Assembly (NCBI GenBank): GCA_023264915.1
Contig: JAHFUU010000186.1
Span: 1 to 5,840, forward strand
Origin: Microthrixaceae bacterium
GTDB lineage: Bacteria; Actinomycetota; Acidimicrobiia; Acidimicrobiales; Acidimicrobilacustridaceae
Length of the DNA stretch: 5,840 nucleotides
Reading direction: 5' to 3'
Shown here: positions 1-5,840 of the stretch, piece by piece
Layout: each line of letters begins with the position of its first letter
How positions within the stretch are numbered: the stretch's first letter is position 1
Position numbers and translations under genes: made by a program
Notes under the pieces: model-generated
The model's input: only the letters and a program-made list of their open reading frames with translations
What the model was told of the DNA's origin: nothing
Database searches by the model: none

Positions 1-1136
1 CGGTCCGTCTCCGCAACCGGATCATCAAGGCGGCGACCTTCGAGGGCGTCATGCCCAAAGGGGCGGTGACCGAGGACCTCGTCGAGTTCCACGCGAGGGT
101 GGCACGCGGGGGTGCGGCAATGACGACCGTCGCGTACTGCGCTGTCTCCAAGGGTGGCCGGGTGAACCGCAACACGTTGGTCTTCGGCGAGGACCTCGTC
201 ACGGACCTGACCCGGTTGACCGACGCTGTGCACGCCGAGGGAGCCGCTGCGTCGGCACAGCTGGGCCATGCCGGCCTGGTCAGCAACGCCCACACCAAGC
301 ATGACCCGACGTTCGCACCTTCGGGCCGGTTCAGCGCCCCAGCGATGGGATGGGTCAGAGCCGCCACGAAGGCCCAGCTCGAGGACACGGTCCGTGACTT
401 CGAGAGGGCCGCCAGAGTCGCCGAGGCGGCTGGCTTCGACGCCATCGAGATCCATCTCGGGCACAACTACCTGCTGAGCTCCTTCATGAGCCCGAACCTG
501 AACCATCGCCACGACGACCTCGGGGGCAGCATCGAGAACCGGTCACGGTTCCCCCGTAGGGTCATCGAGGCTGTCCGCAACACGGTCGGGGACAGGCTGG
601 CGGTGATCGCCAAGTTCAACATGGCCGACGGTGTGCCGAACGGGCTCTGGCTGGACGAGAGCCTCGGGTTCGCTCAGCTCATCGAGTCTGACGGCCACCT
701 CGATGCGCTCGAGCTGACCGGGGGCAGCTCGATCCTCAACGGCATGTACTTCTTCCGGGGGGACGTTCCCCTCAAGGAGTTCGCTGCAACTCAGCCCTGG
801 TTCGTGGCCCAAGGCCTGAAGGTCTACGGGCGGAAGCTGTTCCCCAAGTATCCCTTCGAGGAAGGCTTCTTCTTGCCCTTCGCGCGCCAGTTCCGCGCGG
901 CATTGGGCATGCCGCTGATCCTGCTGGGGGGGATCAACCAGCTCGACACGATCGAGGCAGCCATGGACGAAGGCTTCGAGCTCGTGGCCATGGCACGCGC
1001 CTTGCTGCGCGAACCAGATCTGGTCAACACGCTCGCCGCGGGGGCGCGGTCAGCGGGGCTGTGCGTGCACTGCAACAAGTGCCTGCCAACGATCTACCAG
1101 GGGACCCGCTGCGTGCTTGCTCCGGTCGCCCGGTGA
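1..1136 (+). CDS. NADH:flavin oxidoreductase, Old Yellow Enzyme family (5' partial)
   Basis: This is an FMN-dependent TIM-barrel ene-reductase of the Old Yellow Enzyme / 2,4-dienoyl-CoA reductase group, which reduces activated C=C bonds or related electrophiles in the cytoplasm using NAD(P)H. The frame is open from position 3, giving 377 visible residues. The opening VRLRNRIIKA is the usual N-terminal family motif, so probably only about 10-20 residues are missing, and the ATG at 51 is internal. Numbered from the codon at position 3, visible motifs are QLGH (86-89), IHLGHNYLL (150-158; H151 and H154 are the active-site pair position, Y156 follows), then SP..N.R.D..GGS.ENR (about 163-180), and a MARALLREPDL phosphate-binding/C-terminal motif (about 330-340). 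The protein ends soon after a cysteine group, CVHCNKC (354-360) plus C370, so it is a single-domain form without the flavodoxin-like and NAD(P)H domains of full 2,4-dienoyl-CoA reductases. The LOG-family gene follows 28 bp downstream on the same strand. The family is certain; the substrate is unknown. Confidence 0.93.
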   Translation, partial: VRLRNRIIKAATFEGVMPKGAVTEDLVEFHARVARGGAAMTTVAYCAVSKGGRVNRNTLVFGEDLVTDLTRLTDAVHAEGAAASAQLGHAGLVSNAHTKHDPTFAPSGRFSAPAMGWVRAATKAQLEDTVRDFERAARVAEAAGFDAIEIHLGHNYLLSSFMSPNLNHRHDDLGGSIENRSRFPRRVIEAVRNTVGDRLAVIAKFNMADGVPNGLWLDESLGFAQLIESDGHLDALELTGGSSILNGMYFFRGDVPLKEFAATQPWFVAQGLKVYGRKLFPKYPFEEGFFLPFARQFRAALGMPLILLGGINQLDTIEAAMDEGFELVAMARALLREPDLVNTLAAGARSAGLCVHCNKCLPTIYQGTRCVLAPVAR

Positions 1137-1164
1137 GATGAACCAGGGATAGGACGGATTCGGG

Positions 1165-1920
1165 ATGAGCGCCGAGGATGAAGTGGGCCTGCCCCCGACG
1201 CCGGACGAGGACCTTCTGAGCGGTGTCGGTCCCACTCGCAGGGTCCAGGCGACAGGCGAGAGCGAACGGATCGCAGCGATAGCCTCCGAGGTGGCGAGGG
1301 GCTTCGAAGCTCTCGATGGCGTGCACAAGGCGGTGTCCATCTTCGGTTCGGCGCGCACGCCCGAGTCTGCACCTGACTACGAGCTCGCACGGGCCACGGC
1401 GCGGCTGCTCGGCGAGCACGGCTTCACGATCATCACCGGCGGCGGTCCCGGGATCATGGAGGCCGCCAACCTGGGTGCGCGCGACGCCGGTGTGCTCTCG
1501 GTCGGGCTGAACATCGACCTGCCGGTCGACCAGCCGACGAACCCGTATGTGGATCTCCGCCTGCGGTTCAACCACTTCTTCATCCGCAAGCTGATGTTCG
1601 TCAGGTACGCATCCGCCTTCGTGGTCTTTCCTGGCGGCCTCGGCACCCTCGATGAGATGTTCGAGGCGCTGACGCTCATCCAGACCGGCAAGGTCCGTCA
1701 CTTCCCGGTCGTGCTCATGGGGGTCGACTTCTGGTCGGGCTTGATGGCCTGGGGCGACCAGGAGCTGCTGGCCGGAGGCAAGGTCGACCGTGCGGATCTG
1801 GGGCTGCTGCACACCGTCGACCGGCCCGACGGAGCGGTCGCGATCATTGAGGCCGGTCACCGCCGCCAGGTCGGGGAGTCCGCCGGGATCCCCTCAGCCG
1901 GTCCTGCGCCCCAGGGATGA
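1165..1920 (+). CDS. TIGR00730/LOG-family Rossmann-fold protein
   Basis: This 251-residue protein belongs to the LOG family, long misannotated as lysine decarboxylase. Characterised members are phosphoribohydrolases that release the base from cytokinin riboside 5'-monophosphates or other nucleotides. The diagnostic motifs are intact: FGSAR (60-64), GGGPGIMEAAN (92-102), the RK of FFIRK (141-142), and the catalytic/nucleotide-binding PGGLGTLDE (156-164). The first 52 or so residues, rich in acidic and small residues, form an N-terminal extension before the Rossmann core, and the last 20 or so look disordered. The GGGPGIMEAAN version is typical of the longer COG1611 members rather than the short plant-type LOGs. 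ATG 1165 is chosen because an in-frame TAG lies at 1150-1152 and an AGGA (1151-1154) sits 10 nt upstream. The gene follows the oxidoreductase by 28 bp and converges on the exporter operon 52 bp away. The family is firm. The physiological substrate, cytokinin-like or a nucleotide-recycling role, is inference. Confidence 0.93.
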   Translation: MSAEDEVGLPPTPDEDLLSGVGPTRRVQATGESERIAAIASEVARGFEALDGVHKAVSIFGSARTPESAPDYELARATARLLGEHGFTIITGGGPGIMEAANLGARDAGVLSVGLNIDLPVDQPTNPYVDLRLRFNHFFIRKLMFVRYASAFVVFPGGLGTLDEMFEALTLIQTGKVRHFPVVLMGVDFWSGLMAWGDQELLAGGKVDRADLGLLHTVDRPDGAVAIIEAGHRRQVGESAGIPSAGPAPQG

Positions 1921-1972
1921 TCGACGGTGGGGGCGCACGGGGGCAGGGCCCGCGGTGTCTGCACGGTGACTA

Positions 1973-3169
1973 TCAACGGGTCAGGGAACGCCGGAGCGCG
2001 ACGACGGCGAGAGTGCCGAGAACGGCCGCGTAGAGACCGAGGACCAACACCGAGCCAGCTATGCCGCCGAGACCCTCGCCGTTGTAGATGAGCCCGACGA
2101 AGCCGTCCATGGCCCAGGCCTGCGGTGTGAGGTGGCCGATGGTCCGCAGGGGTGCGGGCACGACATCCAGGGGCCACATGCACCCTCCGAGCATGCCCAT
2201 CCCGATGGCCACCGGGATCCCCACAGCTGAGGTCTGCTCGGGCGTCCGAGCTATCGACCCCACCAGCAAGCCAGCACTCGCGCCAACCATCGCATAGACG
2301 GCCACGAGAACGGTCACCCCGAGCGGCTGGCCCCAGGTGACCGAGAAGAACGTGGTGCCGATGGCTATGACAAGAGCGGCCTGGAACAGGGCGATGAGGT
2401 AGCGGTTGACGCCGGTGCCGACCAGGATCGTCGATGGTGTGATGGGAGCCGAGAGCATGCGCCTGGTCACGCCGAGCCTCCGCCTCTCGACGAGACCCCC
2501 ACCGCTTGCGAGCGATGTGATGAAGACGAACAGCACGAGGTTCGACGGGGCTGTGTATGAGAACTGGTTGTCGTTCGCCGGCGCTGCCTTCCCTATGGTC
2601 CGGCGCTGCACGTCGACCTGTTGCATCTTCTGGCTTGCCGCGGCCACAGCGCTGCCGGCATCGACCGCCGGACCCAGCTGCTCGCGGACGAACGCGAGCG
2701 CGGCGTAGTGGGCGCCCACCTGGTCAGCTGCGCTCTGGATCACGGTCTGCGCAGCCTGGCCGCCACCCTGGGACTGGGGGACCAGCAGCTTGAACGCTGC
2801 TGGGCGACCGCTTGCCGCCGCGGCTGACAGACCTGGTGGCAGAACCAGGCCTGCGGTCTGAGCCTGGGTCCGGATGTCACGTTGGAGCGTCTCGAGGTCG
2901 GTGTAGGTGGTCAGATCGGCGACGCCGGTTGAGCTGAGGCGGGCGGTCAGCTCCCTCGCGACGTCACCGCCGTCCTGGTCGAGCACCCCGATGGGCATGT
3001 GCCGCGGTCCCGTGCCGATGGTGGTCCCGATGACGATGATGATGAGCACCGGAAGCACCAGGATCGAGAACAGTGCGATGCGGTCATGGAAGAGGCGCCG
3101 GAAGTCGACCGCGGTGATGGCACGAACGGCACCGGCTGCTGAGGGGCGTGATCCGGACCGCCGCGTCAA
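1973..3169 (-). CDS. ABC-2 type permease, second subunit of exporter
   Basis: This is an integral membrane subunit of an ABC-2 (ABC2_membrane_3-like) exporter, 398 residues from the chosen start. TM1 is at about 31-52, followed by a large extracellular domain of about 155 residues (53-206) containing the family-like GVLDQDGGD segment. Five more hydrophobic segments lie at about 208-225, 252-275, 285-310, 314-338 and 370-390. A charged cytoplasmic ERRRLGVTRRMLSAP segment (228-242) follows TM2, and GGCMWPL (328-334) plus the LTPQAW motif lie near the end, all typical of ABC-2 permeases. The start is TTG at 3167-3169. The GGAGGG at 3177-3182 is 7 nt upstream, and the TTG overlaps the TGA of the preceding permease by 4 bp, so translation is probably coupled. 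An ORF in this frame opens much further upstream (to 3529), but its first 120 codons are a shadow of the upstream permease gene. It likely forms a heterodimer with that permease and is energised by the ATPase at 4363-5349. The transported substrate is not deducible. Confidence 0.92.
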   Translation of the reverse strand: MTRRSGSRPSAAGAVRAITAVDFRRLFHDRIALFSILVLPVLIIIVIGTTIGTGPRHMPIGVLDQDGGDVARELTARLSSTGVADLTTYTDLETLQRDIRTQAQTAGLVLPPGLSAAAASGRPAAFKLLVPQSQGGGQAAQTVIQSAADQVGAHYAALAFVREQLGPAVDAGSAVAAASQKMQQVDVQRRTIGKAAPANDNQFSYTAPSNLVLFVFITSLASGGGLVERRRLGVTRRMLSAPITPSTILVGTGVNRYLIALFQAALVIAIGTTFFSVTWGQPLGVTVLVAVYAMVGASAGLLVGSIARTPEQTSAVGIPVAIGMGMLGGCMWPLDVVPAPLRTIGHLTPQAWAMDGFVGLIYNGEGLGGIAGSVLVLGLYAAVLGTLAVVALRRSLTR

Positions 3170-4347
3170 CTGAGGACCCTCCGCCGCACGCGCCGCAGGC
3201 CCACGAGCCCGCATACGATCCCGATCGCCACCATGACTCCGATGGCTGGCGCCACCTCGGTGATCGTCGCGCCTGCCGCGCCGATCTGGGTGAAGGAGCG
3301 CAGCGCCCACCCGTTGGGGGTCAGCAGGGACAGGCGGCTCAACAGGTCTGGAAGGCTGCCGGGCTGGAGGAAGTTGCCACCGAGCAGGGCCAGCACGAAG
3401 GCCACCATGCTGGTGAGCCCCTCGGCTTGCGCGTCGGTCCGAGCAAAGCCCGTCAGCAGCATGCTGATTCCGGTGGTTGCGATGACCACCGCGACGATCA
3501 CGCCGAGCACTGCGATCGGGTTGCCCCACCGCGCACCGAATGCGACCGATGTGAGCGCCCAGATCACGATCAGGCTCGCCAATCCGAGCACGAGCACGCC
3601 TGCTGTCTTGCCAAGGATGATGCTGGTGTCGCTGACAGGCGCAGCGCGGACCCGTTGCAAGGTTCCCTCGCGGCGTTCTGTGATGAGGCTTCGAGCGCCT
3701 GCACCGATCGTGAAGAACAAGAACAGCATGCCCATCGACGGAGCGAAGTAGGCCACAGGGCTGTACAGGTCGCTCACGTCCCCGACCTCGACCTGGAGGG
3801 GTATCTGCACGCGCTGGCCACCGGACACGATCTGCTGTGCCTTGGCCGGGTCACCGGAGCCGCTCGCGGACAGCGCTGCAGAGATGGCGAGCCTGCTGGC
3901 ATCGATCTGGGCCGCGACACGCCGTGCTATCGAGGTGGCGACATCAGCTGTGATCCGCTTGTCAGCGTCGAACACCACGCCGACTGGCTGTGGCGTCGCC
4001 GACGCGATCGACGCCCCGAAACCGGCGGGGAGCACTATCGCCGCATCTATCGCCTTGGATGAGATCTGCTGGTCCACGGCTGCGGGATCGACCGGCACGA
4101 ACCGAACCGGCGAATCGCCGGGAGGTTGCTTGGTGAACCCGTCGACGATCTGCTGGCTCGTGGCGCTGTCATCCGCGCTTGCGACCCCGATCGTGGCCGA
4201 GAACCGGAAACCTCCAGAGAAGGACATCCCCACGACCAGAGCGAACAGGATCGGTGCCGCGAAGCCTTGGATGTAGAGGGTCCGGTCACGAAGCCGCCGC
4301 CTCAGGTCCGTGCCGGCGATGGCGAGGATGGCATGGGTGTCAGCCAC
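3166..4347 (-). CDS. ABC-2 type permease, first subunit of exporter
   Basis: This 393-residue integral membrane permease has the same architecture as the downstream permease but a clearly different sequence. TM1 is at about 26-44, then an extracellular domain of about 150 residues (45-197) opening with an IGVASADDS stretch. TM2 (about 198-217) is followed by the cytoplasmic ITERREGTLQRVRAAPVS segment (222-239), a hallmark of ABC-2 permeases. TM3 to TM5 lie at about 245-268, 276-301 and 309-327, then LLTPNGWALR (341-350) and a last TM at about 365-385, ending in an arginine-rich tail. The start is GTG at 4345-4347. It lies 15 bp after the ATPase stop, with an AAGGG-like sequence about 11 nt upstream that overlaps that stop. 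It is probably the partner of the second permease in a heterodimer. Two permeases of about 390 residues with one ATPase match the known layout of LnrLMN in Bacillus. The substrate, possibly a lipophilic compound or antibiotic, is inference. Confidence 0.92.
   Translation of the reverse strand: MADTHAILAIAGTDLRRRLRDRTLYIQGFAAPILFALVVGMSFSGGFRFSATIGVASADDSATSQQIVDGFTKQPPGDSPVRFVPVDPAAVDQQISSKAIDAAIVLPAGFGASIASATPQPVGVVFDADKRITADVATSIARRVAAQIDASRLAISAALSASGSGDPAKAQQIVSGGQRVQIPLQVEVGDVSDLYSPVAYFAPSMGMLFLFFTIGAGARSLITERREGTLQRVRAAPVSDTSIILGKTAGVLVLGLASLIVIWALTSVAFGARWGNPIAVLGVIVAVVIATTGISMLLTGFARTDAQAEGLTSMVAFVLALLGGNFLQPGSLPDLLSRLSLLTPNGWALRSFTQIGAAGATITEVAPAIGVMVAIGIVCGLVGLRRVRRRVLS
3177..3182 (-). 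promoter_or_regulatory. Shine-Dalgarno GGAGGG deciding TTG start of second permease
   Basis: Reading the minus strand, GGAGGG is followed 7 nt later by TTG (3167-3169). It lies inside the 3' end of the upstream permease gene, whose TGA overlaps the TTG by 4 bp. This decides the 398-residue start over the much longer open frame and suggests translational coupling. Confidence 0.8.
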
Positions 4348-4362
4348 GACAGGCCCGGCCCT

Positions 4363-5349
4363 TCAGTCCCGGAGCGCCTTGCCCGTGAGGTGCAAGAAGA
4401 CGGTTTCCAGGTCGGGCTCGGACACCTCTATCGCCGTGATGGACACATCGAGGCTCTCGGCGGCCTCGACCACCGGAACCAGGGCGCGCGCGCTGTCAGA
4501 GACGCTGAGGTCCATGCCTTCAGGTGTGATGCTCGCCTCGGACACGCCATCGAGGCGACGGCACCGGTCAGCGAGGGTCGCCAGGTCACCTGTCGCCCCG
4601 ACTCGTACGTGCGCGTTCTCGCCGATCATGTCGACAAGCTCGCGGCGCGTACCTTCGGCGATGAGAGCCCCTTGGTCGATGATCCCGACCCGGTCGCAGA
4701 GCCGCTCGGCCTCTTCCATGTAGTGGGTGGTGTAGAGCACCGACAGCCCCTCTCCACCGAGCACCTCGATGCTCTCGAGGATGGCGTTGCGGCTCTGGGG
4801 ATCGACGCCGACAGTCGGTTCGTCAAGGATCAGCAGGCGTGGCCTGTGGAGGAGACCCGCGGCGATGTTGCAGCGCCTCTTCATGCCACCCGAATAGCTC
4901 TCGATCCGCTCGTCGGCACGTTCCGCGAGCCCGACCGTGTCGAGAACCTCTTCGATCCGATGTTGCAGGTCGCGCTTGGGGATGCCTTGCAGCCGCCCGA
5001 AGAAGCGCAGGTTCTCGCGGGCGCTCAGGTCGGGGTAGAGCGCGATGTCTTGAGGCACCAGGCCGATCTCGGCCTTGGCGTCGACCGCCCCCGGTCCGAC
5101 ACGGTGACCCGCTACCGTGACGTCACCGCCGTCGGCGACCAGAAGCCCGGCGATGATCGAGATCGTGGTGGTCTTGCCCGCTCCGTTGGGCCCGAGCAAG
5201 CCGTAGGTCTCACCGCGCGCTATCTCGAAGCTCACGTCGTTGACCGCGACGCGGTCTCCGAAGCGCTTCACCGCGTGGCGACAACGAACCGCAGGCTCAC
5301 CTGTCGGTGGGCTGGCGTGATCTGCCTCGTCTCTGGTGGTGGCTGGCAA
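4363..5349 (-). CDS. ABC exporter ATP-binding protein (DrrA/LnrL-like)
   Basis: This is the nucleotide-binding subunit driving the two ABC-2 permeases encoded directly downstream; it sits on the cytoplasmic face and hydrolyses ATP. From the chosen start it has 328 residues. The complete motif set is visible: Walker A GPNGAGKTT (53-61), Q-loop Q100 in LVPQD, signature YSGGM (152-156, a common variant of LSGGQ), Walker B LLILDE (172-177), D-loop GVD (181-183) and switch histidine H209 in TTHYMEEAE. A C-terminal domain of about 80 residues ends in the EPDLETVFLHLTGKALRD type found in daunorubicin-exporter DrrA and its relatives. The start TTG (5347-5349) is preferred because AGGGGG (5356-5361) lies 6 nt upstream. 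The longer option is TTG at 5421, which adds 24 low-complexity residues and has no ribosome-binding site. No ATG is available near the N-terminus. The gene is the first of the operon. The ATPase function is certain, the start is likely, and the substrate is unknown. Confidence 0.92.
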   Translation of the reverse strand: MPATTRDEADHASPPTGEPAVRCRHAVKRFGDRVAVNDVSFEIARGETYGLLGPNGAGKTTTISIIAGLLVADGGDVTVAGHRVGPGAVDAKAEIGLVPQDIALYPDLSARENLRFFGRLQGIPKRDLQHRIEEVLDTVGLAERADERIESYSGGMKRRCNIAAGLLHRPRLLILDEPTVGVDPQSRNAILESIEVLGGEGLSVLYTTHYMEEAERLCDRVGIIDQGALIAEGTRRELVDMIGENAHVRVGATGDLATLADRCRRLDGVSEASITPEGMDLSVSDSARALVPVVEAAESLDVSITAIEVSEPDLETVFLHLTGKALRD

Positions 5350-5355
5350 GGCGAT

Positions 5356-5361
5356 CCCCCT
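5356..5361 (-). promoter_or_regulatory. Shine-Dalgarno AGGGGG deciding TTG start of ATPase
   Basis: On the minus strand, AGGGGG is followed 6 nt later by TTG (5347-5349). The alternative in-frame TTG at 5421 has no purine-rich sequence at a usable distance. This favours the shorter 328-residue ATPase. Confidence 0.7.
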
Positions 5362-5420
5362 GCTGTGGGCAGCGGTCCGAGAGCTCTGCACGGGAGCGGA
5401 CCGTGGCGACGGCGAACGCA

Positions 5421-5426
5421 AGGTTA
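5421..5426 (-). promoter_or_regulatory. Possible -10 element of exporter operon
   Basis: Minus-strand TAACCT at 5421-5426 fits the actinobacterial TANNNT -10 pattern. A transcript would begin near 5414, giving a leader of about 65 nt before TTG 5349 and excluding TTG 5421 as the translation start. The only -35-like match, TTCCGT at 5446-5451, is weak and 19 nt away, so this is tentative. Confidence 0.25.
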
Positions 5427-5428
5427 CT

Positions 5429-5455
5429 GACGTTCGGCCCTGGCGACGGAACGTC
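5429..5455. promoter_or_regulatory. Operator-like inverted repeat upstream of exporter operon
   Basis: This 27-bp dyad has perfect 7-bp arms: GACGTTC at 5429-5435 and its reverse complement GAACGTC at 5449-5455. The spacer is 13 nt, so the arm centres are 20 bp apart, about two helical turns. A second, tighter palindrome, GCGACG (5443-5448), GAA, CGTCGC (5452-5457), overlaps the right arm. It lies in the divergent gap between the ABC operon and the PPOX gene, just upstream of a possible -10 element for the operon. No regulator is encoded in the window to which it could be assigned. The repeat is seen directly; an operator role is inference. Confidence 0.4.
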
Positions 5456-5542
5456 GCGCCCGGTGCACTGCTGAGGTGCCCACAAGGTCGGCATCGACGA
5501 GCTCAGCGGGTTCGGATCGGCCGCGCGGAACGGATAGGTTCG

Positions 5543-5840
5543 ATGTCTGAGACCGACAGCCACGGCCTCGAGGTCCTGACCCGCGAGGAGTGCTTGCACC
5601 TGTTGGGCTCGGTATCGATCGCCCGCATCGGGATCACGAGCTCGGCCCTGCCGGTCGTCTTGCCGGTCAACGTGGTGCTCGCAACGCTCACACCTGGTCG
5701 AGGTCCGGAGCTCGTGGTGAGAAGCGTCCGGGGCACCAAGCTGACAGCAGCCATCGTCGGCGCGGTGGTCGCCATCGAAGCTGACGACATCGAGCCTCTG
5801 TCGCACTCGGGATGGAGCGTCCTGGTCAGGGGAACATCTC
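5543..5840 (+). CDS. Pyridoxamine 5'-phosphate oxidase (PPOX)-fold flavin-binding family protein (3' partial)
   Basis: The frame from ATG 5543-5545 stays open for 99 codons to the window edge. Residues LTREECLHLLGSVSIARIGI (about 12-31) form the usual N-terminal helix and first strand of PPOX/NimA-like split-barrel proteins. LPVVLPVNVVL (about 36-46), GTKLTAAIVGAVVAIEADDI (about 66-85) and GWSVLVRG (about 90-97) match the conserved strands of this family, in which PVN..., GTKL, V.FE.D and GWSV.V.G recur. These small cytoplasmic proteins bind FMN or F420, or lack a cofactor, and serve in redox, nitro-reduction or uncharacterised roles; which applies here cannot be told. A GGATAGG (5532-5538) just upstream of the ATG serves as the ribosome-binding site. 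About 30-40 C-terminal residues are probably missing. The gene is divergent from the exporter operon across a 193-bp gap. The usual FRT.PGTKL segment reads RSVRGTKL here, a mild deviation. Confidence 0.85.
   Translation, partial: MSETDSHGLEVLTREECLHLLGSVSIARIGITSSALPVVLPVNVVLATLTPGRGPELVVRSVRGTKLTAAIVGAVVAIEADDIEPLSHSGWSVLVRGTS

Noticed and set aside
1024..1860. A 278-codon minus-strand open frame opposite the LOG-family gene
   Set aside because: It has shadow-type composition (rich in R, H, D, Q) with no domain, and lies antisense to the intact LOG motifs.
1921..1972. A transcription terminator between the converging LOG gene and exporter operon
   Set aside because: Only a 4-bp GCAG/CTGC stem could be found and there is no T-run on either strand; it is not strong enough to call.
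3170..3529. A 120-codon N-terminal extension of the second permease on the minus strand
   Set aside because: It lies entirely inside the first permease gene in another frame, is arginine- and proline-rich with no membrane segment, and a strong ribosome-binding site marks TTG 3169 as the start.
3148..4062. A 304-codon plus-strand open frame opposite the first permease
   Set aside because: It is a low-complexity His/Asp/Arg-rich shadow of the permease gene with no ribosome-binding site or domain.
4126..5430. A 434-codon plus-strand open frame opposite the ATPase and first permease
   Set aside because: Its sequence shows no recognisable domain and it is antisense to genes with complete ABC motifs; long antisense open frames are expected in GC-rich coding DNA.
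5535..5540. TAGGTT as a -10 element for the PPOX gene
   Set aside because: It lies 2 nt before the ATG, so transcription would begin inside the gene; it overlaps the GGATAGG ribosome-binding site, which explains it better.

Overview
The window is GC-rich throughout and densely coding, with non-ATG starts, few AT-rich stretches and tightly packed genes. This points to a high-GC actinobacterium-like chromosome. The exact lineage cannot be read from the sequence. There is no RNA gene, CRISPR array, insertion sequence or long repeat, and no gene-free stretch over 300 bases. The largest gap is the roughly 193 bp between positions 5350 and 5542.

Layout: (1) Positions 1-1136 (+) hold the 3' part of an Old Yellow Enzyme-family NADH:flavin oxidoreductase, cut at its N-terminus by the window edge. 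(2) Positions 1165-1920 (+) encode a TIGR00730/LOG-family Rossmann-fold protein, 28 bp downstream in the same direction and probably co-transcribed with it. (3) A compact three-gene ABC exporter operon lies on the minus strand, transcribed from about 5349 down to 1973. It has an ATPase (4363-5349), a first ABC-2 permease (3166-4347) and a second ABC-2 permease (1973-3169), and it converges on the LOG gene. (4) From 5543 (+), divergent from the exporter, comes the N-terminal 99 codons of a pyridoxamine 5'-phosphate oxidase (PPOX)-fold protein, cut by the window end.

The exporter is one nucleotide-binding subunit with two different ABC-2 permeases, each with a large extracellular domain between TM1 and TM2. 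This is the architecture of LnrLMN (linearmycin resistance) and resembles YbhFSR. The ATPase also carries a DrrA-like C-terminal ending. All three genes appear to start with TTG or GTG, and the two permease genes overlap by 4 bp with a strong Shine-Dalgarno sequence, which indicates coupled, balanced translation. The substrate cannot be deduced.

No clear novel system was found. The most useful second looks are an operator-like dyad in the divergent intergenic region and the altered cysteine spacing in the flavin oxidoreductase. The all-non-ATG start pattern of the exporter operon, where automated start calls are likely to be wrong, also deserves checking.
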